NCBI GenBank assembly: GCA_026388345.1
Contig: JAPLJY010000353.1
Coordinates: 1-10,992, forward strand
Source: Deltaproteobacteria bacterium
GTDB taxonomy: Bacteria; Desulfobacterota; Syntrophia; Syntrophales; UBA5619
Direction: 5' to 3'
DNA: 10,992 nt
The translations under genes and the position numbers were made by a program. Shown here piece by piece: positions 1 through 7,298 of this stretch. Within the stretch, counting starts at the first letter, position 1, and the number at the start of each line of letters is the position of its first letter. The notes beneath the pieces were generated by a model. That model was given only the letters and a program-made list of their open reading frames with translations, searched no databases and was not told where the DNA came from.

Positions 1-1
1 G

Positions 2-493
2 ACGATCACGGAAACCGATGTCATGCTGGCCTCGGCCTCCGATGCGGTGATCATCGGCTTCAACGTCCGTCCCGACGCCCGCGTGGTGGAGGTGGCCGAG
101 CAGGAAGGGGTGGACATCAAACTCTATGATATCATCTACAATGTGATCGCCGATGTGCGGGCCGCCATGGAAGGCCTCCTGGATCCGATCTTCAAGGAGG
201 TCGTCCAGGGACGCGCCGAGGTACGGGAGATCTTCCGGGTGCCCAAGATAGGGGCCATCGCCGGGAGTTATGTAACGGACGGCAAAATCACCCGGTCGGC
301 CGGTCTTAGGCTGCTTCGGGACGGCGTGGTTGTCTATGAGGGCCGGATCGCCTCCCTGAGACGGTTCAAGGACGATGTAAAGGAGGTGGCCGCGGGTTTC
401 GAGTGCGGCATCGGCATCGAAGGGTTCAACGATATCCGGGTGGCGGATGTGATCGAGGCCTACGTGAAGGAACAGATCGAACGAAAACTCTGA
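2..493 (+). CDS. infB: Translation initiation factor IF-2, C-terminal part (gene cut by window start)
   Basis: The frame is open from the window edge (first full codon at 2) to TGA at 491-493, giving about 163 residues. The start of the gene lies outside the window. The visible part covers the end of domain III and the C-terminal beta-barrel (C2) domain, which in IF-2 binds the formylated Met of initiator tRNA. Recognisable IF-2 stretches are [20 protein letters not shown] at the beginning, [13 protein letters not shown] in the middle and [13 protein letters not shown] near the end. The GTPase domain is not in view. IF-2 is a cytoplasmic GTPase that places initiator tRNA on the 30S subunit and promotes subunit joining. 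The gene is followed by the DUF503 gene and rbfA, an order common in bacteria. The stop codon overlaps the first bases of a hairpin repeat (492-617). Identification is secure. Confidence 0.96.
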   Translation, partial: TITETDVMLASASDAVIIGFNVRPDARVVEVAEQEGVDIKLYDIIYNVIADVRAAMEGLLDPIFKEVVQGRAEVREIFRVPKIGAIAGSYVTDGKITRSAGLRLLRDGVVVYEGRIASLRRFKDDVKEVAAGFECGIGIEGFNDIRVADVIEAYVKEQIERKL

Positions 494-617
494 CGGCTAC
501 GGAAAAAGTCCATATGCTGCGTTGCGCTTCCTCCCTCGTCACTGCGACGTACGGGAAAGTATGTCTCGTTCCTCGGGAGTCGCGCGACTTGCCTCTGGAG
601 CTTTTTGCGAAGCCGTC
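492..617. repeat. Palindromic MITE/REP-like element (element A) abutting the infB stop
   Basis: The outer arms 492-511 (GACGGCTACGGAAAAAGTCC) and 597-617 are inverted repeats: 18 of 20 positions pair, with one bulged base. Pairing continues imperfectly inward to a centre near 548-562, where GCGACGTAC faces GTATGTCTC. The whole 126-bp stretch can therefore fold into one long imperfect hairpin. There is no open reading frame of its own and no transposase. It begins inside the infB stop codon (TGA 491-493) and fills most of the infB–DUF503 gap. The remaining bases to 670 hold A7 (619-625) and T6 tracts but no hairpin-plus-U-run of normal terminator geometry. The architecture is that of a non-autonomous repeat. 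Whether other copies exist in the genome cannot be seen here. Confidence 0.75.
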
Positions 618-670
618 CAAAAAAACAGTTTTTTCTATAGCTGGGAGTGAATCAATCTCAGCGGGTTGAC

Positions 671-1006
671 ATGGTCGTCGGAACGGGTCTCATCGATCTT
701 CGGATTTCCGGGTGCGGCTCCCTGAAGGAGAAACGCGGCGTCCTGAGCCGCATCCTCCGGCGGACGCAGAATGAATTCAATGTCTCGATTGCGGAGGTCG
801 GCGACAACGACCAATGGAAAAAGGCCAGGATCGGTTTTTGCGTTGTGGGGAATGACAAACCCTACATCAACGCCAAGGTAGATCATATCCTCCGTTTTGT
901 CGATCAATTGGGGCTTGCGGAGGTGGTCCGGAGCCGGATCGAGATTACGAGCTTTTCCGATCTGATGGAAGGGGTGGAAGAACTCGAAGAGGGGAAATAC
1001 GACTGA
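671..1006 (+). CDS. ylxP: DUF503 / YlxP-family protein
   Basis: This is a small cytoplasmic protein of 111 residues. It has the family's N-terminal pattern: a short beta strand (VVGTGLIDLRISGC), then the hallmark SLKEKRGVLSRILRR, then a strand/helix alternation (VSIAEVGDNDQWKKARIGF and a helix ending in QLGLAEVV). The family adopts a small ferredoxin-like fold; its biochemical role is not established. Its constant place between infB and rbfA, in Firmicutes as well as here, suggests a link to ribosome assembly or initiation, but that is inference. I chose ATG 671 because homologues begin almost directly with the first strand. A GTG at 647 would add eight residues without a strand. The Shine-Dalgarno signal is weak (GCGGG a few bases upstream). 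The C-terminal tail is acidic. No membrane segment or signal peptide is present. Confidence 0.85.
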   Translation: MVVGTGLIDLRISGCGSLKEKRGVLSRILRRTQNEFNVSIAEVGDNDQWKKARIGFCVVGNDKPYINAKVDHILRFVDQLGLAEVVRSRIEITSFSDLMEGVEELEEGKYD

Positions 1007-1044
1007 CCCGGAACGAGTCGTTATGAAAGGTTATTGTAAAACTT

Positions 1045-1216
1045 GGAAATCTGATCCCGGAAGCGCGCATTGGAGATTTTCCGGGGTACCCTGTGCGCAT
1101 AGAGGAGCGACCGCCGGGAAAACTGTCTGAGCGCGAAGCGCGAGTTTTTTCCCGGCAGCGCAGCGAGCAGCTACAGGGTCGGAAAATATCCAGCGCACGG
1201 AGGGATCACGAATTCC
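1045..1216. repeat. Nested hairpin repeat, element B copy 1 (between ylxP and rbfA)
   Basis: This 172-bp imperfect palindrome fills most of the 225-bp gap. The outer arms are 1045-1095 and 1174-1216. They share GATCCC/GGGATC ends (1053-1058 and 1202-1207), a GCGC block, and ATTTTCCG paired with CGGAAAAT. Inside is a second stem, 1113-1124 (GCCGGGAAAACT) with 1143-1156, closing an 18-base loop at 1125-1142 that itself contains GCGC-GAA-GCGC. The same element is present in reverse orientation at 7299-7575. Blocks matching between copies include CGTGATCCCTCCG, CGACCCTG, CAGGGTACCCCG and the 16-base TCCAATGCGCGCTTCC, all read on the strand opposite to copy 1. It has no coding capacity. It ends only 15 bp before the rbfA start. 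The rest of the gap (1007-1044) shows nothing recognisable. Confidence 0.85.
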
Positions 1217-1231
1217 TGAATTGAGTACATT

Positions 1232-1603
1232 ATGAATAGTTTCAAAAGGGCGGACCGTGTAGCCGACCTCATCCGAATGGAGATCTCCGACCTTCTGCTC
1301 AAGCAGGTTCGGGACCCGCGGATCGGCTCCGTGACGATCACCGGTGTGAAGGTCACCGATGATCTGCGGACGGCGCGGGTCTTTTTCGTTGAATTGGGCA
1401 AGGATCAATGCAGCGCAGAGGTCCAGGCCGGGCTCGGAAAGGCGGCGGGGTTCCTGAGACGGGAGCTGGGTCGCAGGCTTCAGCTTCGTTGCATTCCGGA
1501 GCTGTTGTTTTCCTATGATCCGTCCTTTGCGTACGGGAACCGGATCGAGAGGCTGATTTCGGAGATTCACCGGGAAGAGGAAGCGCATGCTCCGGAGGAT
1601 TAG
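1232..1603 (+). CDS. rbfA: 30S ribosome-binding factor RbfA
   Basis: RbfA is a single KH-like-domain protein that binds the 30S subunit near helix 1 of 16S rRNA and assists late small-subunit maturation and cold adaptation. This protein has 123 residues, normal for the family. The N-terminal KRADRVADLIRMEISDLLL helix is followed by VRDPRIGSVTITGVKVTDDL and TARVFFV, and the C-terminal helix region carries the characteristic ELLFSYDPSFAYGNRIERL. ATG 1232 is the only start that gives the usual N-terminus. The upstream ribosome-binding signal is poor (TTGAG about six bases before the start), and hairpin element B copy 1 ends 15 bp upstream. The 3' end overlaps nrnA by 17 bp, so translation of the two is probably coupled. 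Identification is secure. Confidence 0.96.
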   Translation: MNSFKRADRVADLIRMEISDLLLKQVRDPRIGSVTITGVKVTDDLRTARVFFVELGKDQCSAEVQAGLGKAAGFLRRELGRRLQLRCIPELLFSYDPSFAYGNRIERLISEIHREEEAHAPED

Positions 1604-2549
1604 CGAACAGATCGGCCGACACCGTGTATTTCTGATCACGGCCCATGAGCGGCCCGACGGGGACGCCCTCGGTTCCGAACTGGCCCTCTGTCAAATGCTG
1701 AAGGGGTTGGGGAAAGAGGCCGTCGTTTACAATCAGGACCCGACGCCGGAGAAATACCTTTTTCTCCCGGGAAGCGACGGGATCGTCCATGAGCTTCCCC
1801 CGCTCGGGCCTTTCGAGGTTGCCTTTGTTCTGGATTGCAGCGAATTGGAGAGGGTCGGGAGAGAATCGGCCCGGATCGCGTCGATTCCGAATCTCATCAA
1901 CATCGATCACCACGTCTCCAACGGGGGGTTCTGTGACGTCCGGCTGCTCGATCCTCAGGCGAGCTCGACGGGGGAGCTGATCTTCCGTCTCGTCCGGGAT
2001 ATGGGCCTTGCGGCGACCGGCGAGATGGCGACATGCCTCTATACAGCGATCCTGACGGATACGGGCGGTTTCCGCTACGGCAACACCCGCCGGGGCGCCC
2101 TTCTGACCGCGGCGGATCTGGTGGCCGTCGGCGCCGATCCCCAGTGGATCTCGGAAAATGTCTATGAAGCGGATTCGCCGGCCAGGATCCGTCTGCTTGC
2201 GGCGATTCTCCCCACGCTGACCCTCGAAGAGGGGGGTCGGGTCGGATCGCTGGTCGTCATGCAGAAGGCGCTTGCCGATGCCGGGGCGCTCCCGGAGCAT
2301 ACCGAAGGGTTCGTCGATCTGCCCCGGTCCATCCGGGGTGTCAAGATTTCCATCCTCTACGCGGAGTTGCCGGACGGGTGTTTCAAGCTGAGCCTGCGCT
2401 CGAAGGGGATCGTCAACGTGGAAGGCGTGGCGCGCGCCTTCGGCGGGGGAGGCCATATCAATGCCGCCGGCTGCCGGGTGGAGGGGGAACTGTCGGAGAT
2501 CCGCAGGCGGGTAATCGAGGCGATCCGGACGTCCGCCGCAGGGGCATGA
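1587..2549 (+). CDS. nrnA: DHH-family nanoRNase / pAp phosphatase (NrnA-type)
   Basis: The product is a 320-residue cytoplasmic DHH/DHHA1 phosphoesterase, the usual NrnA length. NrnA proteins use Mn2+ to hydrolyse two- to five-nucleotide RNAs left by exonucleases and to convert pAp to AMP. The N-terminal metal motif is AHERPDGDALGS (His20, Asp24, Asp26). The second aspartate motif is FVLDCSE (Asp83), and the signature DHH is at residues 107-109 (INIDHHVSN). AILTDTGGFRYGNT is the further conserved Asp motif. The DHHA1 substrate-binding domain ends with the glycine-rich GGGGHINAAGC at about 286-296. The start overlaps rbfA by 17 bp, with GAGGA well spaced before ATG 1587, and the stop overlaps the truB start as ATGA. 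Adjacency to pnp downstream fits a shared role in RNA turnover. Whether oligoribonuclease or pAp activity dominates cannot be told from sequence. Confidence 0.93.
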   Translation: MLRRISEQIGRHRVFLITAHERPDGDALGSELALCQMLKGLGKEAVVYNQDPTPEKYLFLPGSDGIVHELPPLGPFEVAFVLDCSELERVGRESARIASIPNLINIDHHVSNGGFCDVRLLDPQASSTGELIFRLVRDMGLAATGEMATCLYTAILTDTGGFRYGNTRRGALLTAADLVAVGADPQWISENVYEADSPARIRLLAAILPTLTLEEGGRVGSLVVMQKALADAGALPEHTEGFVDLPRSIRGVKISILYAELPDGCFKLSLRSKGIVNVEGVARAFGGGGHINAAGCRVEGELSEIRRRVIEAIRTSAAGA

Positions 2550-3478
2550 ACGGGGTCATTGTCATCGATAAGCCGTCGGGGCCGACTTCCCGGGATGTCG
2601 TGGAGGAGGTCAAGCGGGCGCTTGGGGTCCGGAAGGCGGGCCATACGGGGACCCTCGATCCACTGGCGACCGGTGTCCTTCCCGTCTGCCTCGATGAGGC
2701 GACGAAGCTGGTCCAGTTCCTGGCGCTCGACAGCAAGGAGTATCGGGCGACACTTCTGCTGGGGGTCCGGACCGACACCCTCGATACCGAGGGCAGCGTC
2801 CTCACCCGGGAGGAGCCCCGCGTGACCCGGGAACAGGTGGAAGCGGTGCTCGGTGGTCTGACGGGGAAGCGGGAGCAGGTTCCACCCCGTTACTCGGCGG
2901 TGAAAGTCCGGGGAAAGGCCCTCTACGACTGGACGCGCCGGGGGATCGACGTCGAGGCGCCGTCGCGGGAAGTGGAGGTTTACGACATCCGGATCGAGCA
3001 GATCCGGCTCCCCGAGGTGACCTTTGCGGTCTCCTGTTCGAAGGGTACCTACATCCGCTCTCTCTGTGCGGAGGCGGGGGAGACACTCGGTTGCGGGGGC
3101 TGCATGTCGGCCCTGCGCCGGACGCGCAGCGGCAACTTCCGAGAGGAGGTGGCCGTAACGCTTACGGGTTTGACGGGAGAGGAAAAGCGGGAACGGCTGA
3201 CGGCGCATCTGTTGCCGCCGGCGGAACTTCTGCCCGACCTTGCCGTCATTGATGTGGATCCGCCGCTGGCGGAAAGGTTGCGGAACGGCTATCAGCCGGA
3301 AGGCGAGGTTCTAACCCGTTATCATATTCCTTTTCTTGTAGCCGGAGATGTGATAAAGTTCACACTCCATGACAAACATCTGGTGGCCGTCGCCCGGATG
3401 CTCTGCGCATCGGACGAACTGGCTTCGCGGGGGGGGAAGGAACAGGCGGTCAGGATCTTACGGGTGTTGAACGATTGA
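2546..3478 (+). CDS. truB: tRNA pseudouridine(55) synthase TruB
   Basis: TruB makes pseudouridine at position 55 in the T-loop of nearly all tRNAs. The protein has 310 residues. The N-terminus is the family standard (MNGVIVIDKPSGPTS). The catalytic motif HTGTLDPLATGVLP places the nucleophilic aspartate at residue 38. Further conserved motifs are SKEYRATLLLGVRTDTLDTEG, PPRYSAVKVRGKALYDWTR and CSKGTYIRSLCAEAG. The C-terminal 70 or so residues are PUA-like. The reading frame is open well upstream into nrnA, but ATG 2546 is chosen because it gives the canonical N-terminus and makes the ATGA overlap with the nrnA stop. The gap to rpsO is 56 bp. The segment around 3310-3370, inside the PUA region, is AT-richer than the rest of the gene. 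Identification is secure. Confidence 0.96.
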   Translation: MNGVIVIDKPSGPTSRDVVEEVKRALGVRKAGHTGTLDPLATGVLPVCLDEATKLVQFLALDSKEYRATLLLGVRTDTLDTEGSVLTREEPRVTREQVEAVLGGLTGKREQVPPRYSAVKVRGKALYDWTRRGIDVEAPSREVEVYDIRIEQIRLPEVTFAVSCSKGTYIRSLCAEAGETLGCGGCMSALRRTRSGNFREEVAVTLTGLTGEEKRERLTAHLLPPAELLPDLAVIDVDPPLAERLRNGYQPEGEVLTRYHIPFLVAGDVIKFTLHDKHLVAVARMLCASDELASRGGKEQAVRILRVLND

Positions 3479-3488
3479 TGCGGAGCTA

Positions 3489-3505
3489 AAAGGCGCTGCG
3501 TCTTT
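3489..3505 (+). promoter_or_regulatory. Small hairpin in the rpsO leader (possible S15 autoregulatory site)
   Basis: The bases AAAGGCGCTGCGTCTTT form a seven-pair stem (three A-U, G-C, G·U, C-G, G-C) closed by a CTG loop, 15 bp before the rpsO Shine-Dalgarno sequence. S15 represses its own mRNA in several bacteria by binding leader structures that contain adjacent G·U and G-C pairs. This stem has such a pair, but in the opposite order to helix 22 of 16S rRNA. The role is therefore a guess; only the hairpin is observed. Confidence 0.25.
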
Positions 3506-3517
3506 CGCGATTGAATT

Positions 3518-3525
3518 AAGGGAGG
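3518..3525 (+). promoter_or_regulatory. rpsO ribosome-binding site that decides the start codon
   Basis: AAGGGAGG is the strongest Shine-Dalgarno-like sequence in the truB–rpsO gap. It touches the in-frame ATG at 3526 directly, which leaves no spacer. The in-frame GTG at 3535 lies nine bases downstream, a normal distance. This argues for initiation at GTG 3535 (or TTG 3538) rather than ATG 3526. Confidence 0.6.
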
Positions 3526-3534
3526 ATGAGAGCA

Positions 3535-3801
3535 GTGTTGGATGTAGAAAAGAGAAAGGGAATCATCGGAAGTTATCAGCTGCACGAAAAGGATACGGGA
3601 TCACCGGAGGTCCAGATTGCCCTCCTCAGCGCCAGGATTGAGTATCTTACGGAACATTTCAAGGCCCATAAGAAGGACCATCACTCCCGGCGGGGGCTCC
3701 TGAAGCTGGTCGGCCAGCGGAGGAGGCTTCTGGATTACGTGAAGAACAAGGACGTGGAGCGCTACAGAGCGGTGATTCAACGTCTCGGGCTCAGGAAGTA
3801 A
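3535..3801 (+). CDS. rpsO: 30S ribosomal protein S15
   Basis: S15 is a primary-binding 16S rRNA protein of the small-subunit platform. From GTG 3535 it has 88 residues, the family size (88-89). The diagnostic core is present: [20 protein letters not shown], then [20 protein letters not shown], then [17 protein letters not shown] and the end IQRLGLRK. An upstream in-frame ATG at 3526 would add three residues, but it directly abuts the Shine-Dalgarno sequence AAGGGAGG (3518-3525), so the GTG start is preferred; TTG 3538 is also possible. The gene sits between truB and pnp as in E. coli and many other bacteria. In E. coli rpsO-pnp is cotranscribed and cut by RNase III and RNase E between the genes; here that gap holds a large hairpin (3831-3898). 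Identification is secure; the start is moderately sure. Confidence 0.95.
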   Translation: MLDVEKRKGIIGSYQLHEKDTGSPEVQIALLSARIEYLTEHFKAHKKDHHSRRGLLKLVGQRRRLLDYVKNKDVERYRAVIQRLGLRK

Positions 3802-3830
3802 CCTGGGCGCAGGGTGCGGGGTATCGATCT

Positions 3831-3898
3831 GGAGTAGGAAGTAAGGAGTAAGAAGTAGGCTTCGCCATGCCTACTCCCTACTGCCTACTGCCTACTCC
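3831..3898. repeat. Heptad-repeat inverted repeat (30-bp hairpin) between rpsO and pnp
   Basis: The left arm 3831-3860 is built of about four degenerate GTAGGNA-type heptads (for example GGAGTAGGAAGTAAGGAGTA). The right arm 3869-3898 contains the complementary CCTACTN heptads. The arms pair at 25 of 30 positions around the eight-base loop TTCGCCAT (3861-3868). No U-run follows, so it is not a standard terminator. The rest of the 138-bp gap (3802-3830 and 3899-3939) holds only the pnp ribosome-binding site, GAGAGG at 3929-3934, five bases before the start. A long stem at this exact place could be an RNase III target for pnp control, as known in E. coli; that is inference. The origin looks like a short tandem heptad repeat folded back on itself. 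Confidence 0.85.
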
Positions 3899-3939
3899 TT
3901 TCATGCCTCGTACTGCAAATCAACCATTGAGAGGAAAAT

Positions 3940-6060
3940 ATGAGTAAACTATTCAGTACGGATTTTGCTGGGAGGAGCATCTCCCTCAAAACGGACTATG
4001 TCGCAGGGCAGGCGGACGGCGCCGTCCTGGCGACATACGGGGATACGGTGGTTCTGGTGACCGCCGTTTCCTTAAAGACGATCCGGGAGGGGGTCGATTT
4101 TCTCCCCCTGACCGTGGATTATCAGGAAATGACCTATGCGGCCGGGAAGATCCCGGGCGGCTTTTTCAAAAGGGAAGGACGACTGAACGAGAAGGAGATC
4201 CTGACTTCGCGGATCATCGACCGTTCCATCCGTCCGCTGTTCCCGAAACACTATTTCCACGAAAGCCAGATCATGGCGTCGGTCCTTTCCGTGGACAACG
4301 AGAACGACTCCGATGTGGCAGCAATGCTGGCCGCCTCCGCGGCGCTGGAGATCTCGGACATCCCTTTCAAGGGGCCCATTGCCGGGGTCCGGGTCGGCCG
4401 CGTGGAGGGCGCCTTCGTCTGCAATCCCTCGCAGGCGCTCCAAGAGAAGAGTGACTTGAATCTCTTCCTGGTGGGACGGAAGATCGTCCCCGGCACGGAA
4501 GGAAGGCCCTATGACGTCAACCTTGTTATGATGGAAGGCGGGGCGGAGGAGGTTGCGGAGGATGTCATTGTCGATGCCATCGACTTCGGTCTCGAGCAGA
4601 TGCGTCCGGTGATCGACCTTCAGGACAAGATGCGTCAGGATAAAGGCAAGGCCAAGCGGGCCGTACCGGCGCGGGTGGTGGACGAGGCACTGGCGGCGAA
4701 GGTCTCCGCGGTGGCCCTGGCGGGGCTGCAGGAGGGCTACGGAATGGCGCGGAAGATGGAGCGCTATGCCAAGCTCGATGAGGTGCGAAAAAACGCCGTT
4801 GCCGTGTTGACGGCGGAGGATCCGTCGCTCAAGGCCAAGATCCTGGAGATCATCGAATCCATCGAGAGACGCATTCTCCGGGAGATGATCCTCAAGGAGA
4901 ACCGGAGAATCGACGGCCGTTCCACCACGCAGATCCGGCCGATCAGCTCCGAGATCGGGCTCCTGCCGCGCGCGCACGGTTCGGCCCTGTTCAACCGGGG
5001 CGAGACGCAGGCGCTGGTGACCGTGACCCTGGGAACATCCCATGACGAGCAGCGGATGGATTATATCGCCGGGGAGGAAAGGCGCTCCTTCCTGCTCCAC
5101 TATAATTTTCCGCCCTTCAGCGTCGGCGAGGCCAAACCGCTCCGGAGCCCGGGCAGGCGGGAGATCGGCCACGGCGGCCTGTCGCGCCGGGCGCTGATAC
5201 CGGTTTTGCCGTCCAAGGAGGCGTTCCCCTATACGGTCCGGGTCGTCTCCGACATCCTCTCCTCTAACGGTTCCTCTTCGATGGCTACCGTCTGCGGCGG
5301 ATGTCTGGCCCTGATGGACGCCGGGGTGCCGATCCGGGATACCGTTGCCGGGATCGCCATGGGGCTCCTGAAGGAGGGCGACCAGGTGGTCATTCTCTCC
5401 GATATCCTCGGCGATGAGGACCACGCCGGCGACATGGACTTCAAGGTTTGCGGGACCGAAAAGGGCGTGACCTCCCTGCAGATGGACATCAAGATCGACA
5501 ACCTCACCGGGGATATCCTGCGCAAGGCGCTGAGCCAAGCCCGGGAGGGAAGGGTTTTCATCATTGGCAAGCTGCGCGAGACCCTCGCCGCGCCGAAGCC
5601 GGACATCTCGATCTACGCCCCGCGGATCACCACCGTCAAGGTACGTCCCGAGAAGGTACGCGATGTGATCGGTTCCGGCGGCAAGAACATCCGCCAGATC
5701 GTGGCGGAGACGGGCGTCGAGATCAACGTGGAGGATGACGGCACCGTAACCATCGCCTCCAGCGACGCGGAAGCCGCCGCACGCGCGGTGGCCATGGTGA
5801 AGTGGCTGACCGAGGACGCGGAGGTCGGCAAGATCTACAATGGGACGGTCAAGAAGATCGTCGATTTCGGCGCCTTTGTCGAGATCCTGCCGGGAACGGA
5901 AGGGCTCCTGCACATCTCGCAGCTTGCCAAGGAGAGGGTGAACAAGGTCACCGATATCCTCAAGGAGGGGGACGAGGTGAGGGTGAAGGTATTGGAGGTG
6001 GATAAGCAGGGAAAGATCCGCCTCAGCCGAAAGGAAGCGCTGGCTGAAAATGGTCAGTAA
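3940..6060 (+). CDS. pnp: Polyribonucleotide nucleotidyltransferase (PNPase)
   Basis: PNPase is a trimeric 3'-5' phosphorolytic exoribonuclease that releases nucleoside diphosphates and can also add tails; it acts in the cytoplasm and in degradosome-type complexes. This protein has 706 residues (E. coli 711). The order is first RNase PH-like domain (about 1-140, with [20 protein letters not shown]), an all-helical linker (about 150-300), the second, catalytic RNase PH domain (about 310-545), a KH domain (about 550-610, with the GxxG loop in IGSGGKNIR), and an S1 domain (about 628-698, [20 protein letters not shown]). The catalytic aspartates are in [12 protein letters not shown] near 492-503. 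All key residues seem intact. The ribosome-binding site GAGAGG lies five bases before ATG 3940. The 3' end overlaps the M16 peptidase gene by 11 bp. Expression may be controlled by the hairpin in the rpsO–pnp gap. Identification is secure. Confidence 0.97.
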   Translation: MSKLFSTDFAGRSISLKTDYVAGQADGAVLATYGDTVVLVTAVSLKTIREGVDFLPLTVDYQEMTYAAGKIPGGFFKREGRLNEKEILTSRIIDRSIRPLFPKHYFHESQIMASVLSVDNENDSDVAAMLAASAALEISDIPFKGPIAGVRVGRVEGAFVCNPSQALQEKSDLNLFLVGRKIVPGTEGRPYDVNLVMMEGGAEEVAEDVIVDAIDFGLEQMRPVIDLQDKMRQDKGKAKRAVPARVVDEALAAKVSAVALAGLQEGYGMARKMERYAKLDEVRKNAVAVLTAEDPSLKAKILEIIESIERRILREMILKENRRIDGRSTTQIRPISSEIGLLPRAHGSALFNRGETQALVTVTLGTSHDEQRMDYIAGEERRSFLLHYNFPPFSVGEAKPLRSPGRREIGHGGLSRRALIPVLPSKEAFPYTVRVVSDILSSNGSSSMATVCGGCLALMDAGVPIRDTVAGIAMGLLKEGDQVVILSDILGDEDHAGDMDFKVCGTEKGVTSLQMDIKIDNLTGDILRKALSQAREGRVFIIGKLRETLAAPKPDISIYAPRITTVKVRPEKVRDVIGSGGKNIRQIVAETGVEINVEDDGTVTIASSDAEAAARAVAMVKWLTEDAEVGKIYNGTVKKIVDFGAFVEILPGTEGLLHISQLAKERVNKVTDILKEGDEVRVKVLEVDKQGKIRLSRKEALAENGQ

Positions 6061-7291
6061 GACCATTTTGGACAACGACATCCGGGTTATTTCCGAGGAG
6101 ATCGACCATGTCCGGTCGATCTCCATCGGGGCTTGGGTGGAAGGCGGCTCCCGCCGGGAAAACGATCTGACCAGCGGGACGGCCCATTTCATCGAGCACA
6201 TGCTGTTCAAGGGGACCGAACGCCGCTCCGCTTTCGATATCGCCTCCGCCATCGATTCCGTCGGCGGGGTCATGAACGCCGCCACGGGGAAGGAACTCAC
6301 CTCCGTCTACATCAAGATCCCGGATTACCACCTGGAGATGGCCGTCGATCTTCTGGCCGATATCTTCACCGGCTCGCGCTTCGCCGAGGAGGAGATCGTC
6401 CGGGAGCGGTCGGTGATCCTCCAGGAGATCCGGATGGTCGAGGACACCCCCGACGATCACATCCATGATTTCTTCGACGGGGTGTTCTGGAAAGGAGATC
6501 CCCTCGGTCTGCCCATTCTCGGGACGAAGAAGAGTGTCGAATCCTTCCGCCGCGACGATCTGTTTGATTCCTTCCGGAGCCGCTATGGGGGAAGCAATCT
6601 TGTTCTCACCGCGGCCGGGAATCTCCGGCACGGTCGTTTTGCGGAGCTGGTCCGAAAATCCTTCGGATCCCTTGCCGGGGCATCCCTCTGCGGACCGGCC
6701 GGACTCCCCGCGGCCATGCCGGGGAGGGCCGTTCTCCGGAAGGAGCTGGAACAGGTGCATCTCATCGTCGGTGCGCCGGCGCCCTCGGCGGTGAGCCCCG
6801 AGCGTCACGCGGCGTTTCTGCTGAACGCCGTTCTGGGGGGGAGCATGAGTTCCCGGTTGTTTCAGGAGATCCGGGAGAAGAGGGGCCTTGCCTACGATGT
6901 CGGCTCCTATCTGGCCCCCTATCGGGATGCCGGCATGTTCGGCGTCTATGCGGGAACGGACGGCGCCCGGGTTCGGGAAGTGCTGGGCCTCGTCCGGGAG
7001 GGGCTGGAGCGGTCCTGCGCCGAATTGCTGACGGATAAGGAACTGCAGTCGGCCAAGGAACTGCTCAAGGGAAACTTCCTCCTCGGCATGGAGAGCACGG
7101 ACAACCGGATGACGGGGCTTGCCAAGAACGAGATCTATTTCGGAAGACAGATGACGCCCGAGGAGATCATCGAGCGGATCGATGCGGTCGAACGGGAGCA
7201 GATCCGCTCCCTGGCCGGCCGGATGTTCCGGCCCGAGGCCCTGACGGTCGCGGCGATCGGTCCGGTGTCCGACGAAGACTTAGTGTTTTGA
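6050..7291 (+). CDS. M16-family zinc metallopeptidase (processing-peptidase-like)
   Basis: This is a 413-residue member of the pitrilysin/M16 family (the PqqL/YmxG, mitochondrial-processing-peptidase-beta type). The inverted zinc motif HFIEH is complete (His46, Glu49, His50), and the third ligand Glu126 follows exactly 76 residues after His50 in ERSVILQEI. The second, inactive half carries LFQEIREKRGLAYDVGSY at about 269-286, the conserved Arg/Tyr substrate-binding region. No signal peptide or transmembrane segment is seen, so it is probably cytoplasmic. It begins inside pnp (11-bp overlap), so translational coupling is likely, and M16 genes are commonly found just after pnp in bacteria. The physiological substrate in bacteria is unknown; the B. 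subtilis homologue is YmxG. ATG 6050 gives the usual N-terminus (TILDNDIRVISEEID). The stop at 7289-7291 lies eight bases before a hairpin repeat. The family is certain, the role is not. Confidence 0.92.
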   Translation: MVSKTILDNDIRVISEEIDHVRSISIGAWVEGGSRRENDLTSGTAHFIEHMLFKGTERRSAFDIASAIDSVGGVMNAATGKELTSVYIKIPDYHLEMAVDLLADIFTGSRFAEEEIVRERSVILQEIRMVEDTPDDHIHDFFDGVFWKGDPLGLPILGTKKSVESFRRDDLFDSFRSRYGGSNLVLTAAGNLRHGRFAELVRKSFGSLAGASLCGPAGLPAAMPGRAVLRKELEQVHLIVGAPAPSAVSPERHAAFLLNAVLGGSMSSRLFQEIREKRGLAYDVGSYLAPYRDAGMFGVYAGTDGARVREVLGLVREGLERSCAELLTDKELQSAKELLKGNFLLGMESTDNRMTGLAKNEIYFGRQMTPEEIIERIDAVEREQIRSLAGRMFRPEALTVAAIGPVSDEDLVF

Positions 7292-7298
7292 GGCCTTT

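Noticed and set aside
403..669. Open frame running from the infB end through element A
   Set aside because: It is out of frame with infB, overlaps a non-coding palindrome and has no recognisable protein feature.
2378..2545. Upstream extension of truB inside nrnA
   Set aside because: The frame is open by chance. The extension is Arg/Gly-rich and unlike TruB, while ATG 2546 gives the canonical N-terminus and an ATGA overlap.
3831..3898. CRISPR or direct-repeat array suggested by recurrent GTAGG/CTACT units
   Set aside because: Units are seven bases long without spacers and form one hairpin, which is not CRISPR architecture.
4072..6300. Very long open frame on the minus strand opposite pnp (about 740 codons), and similar ones opposite nrnA/truB and dut/COG1900
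   Set aside because: These mirror the third-codon GC bias of well-recognised + strand genes. Their translations are low-complexity, rich in Arg, Gly, Asp and His, and show no family motif.
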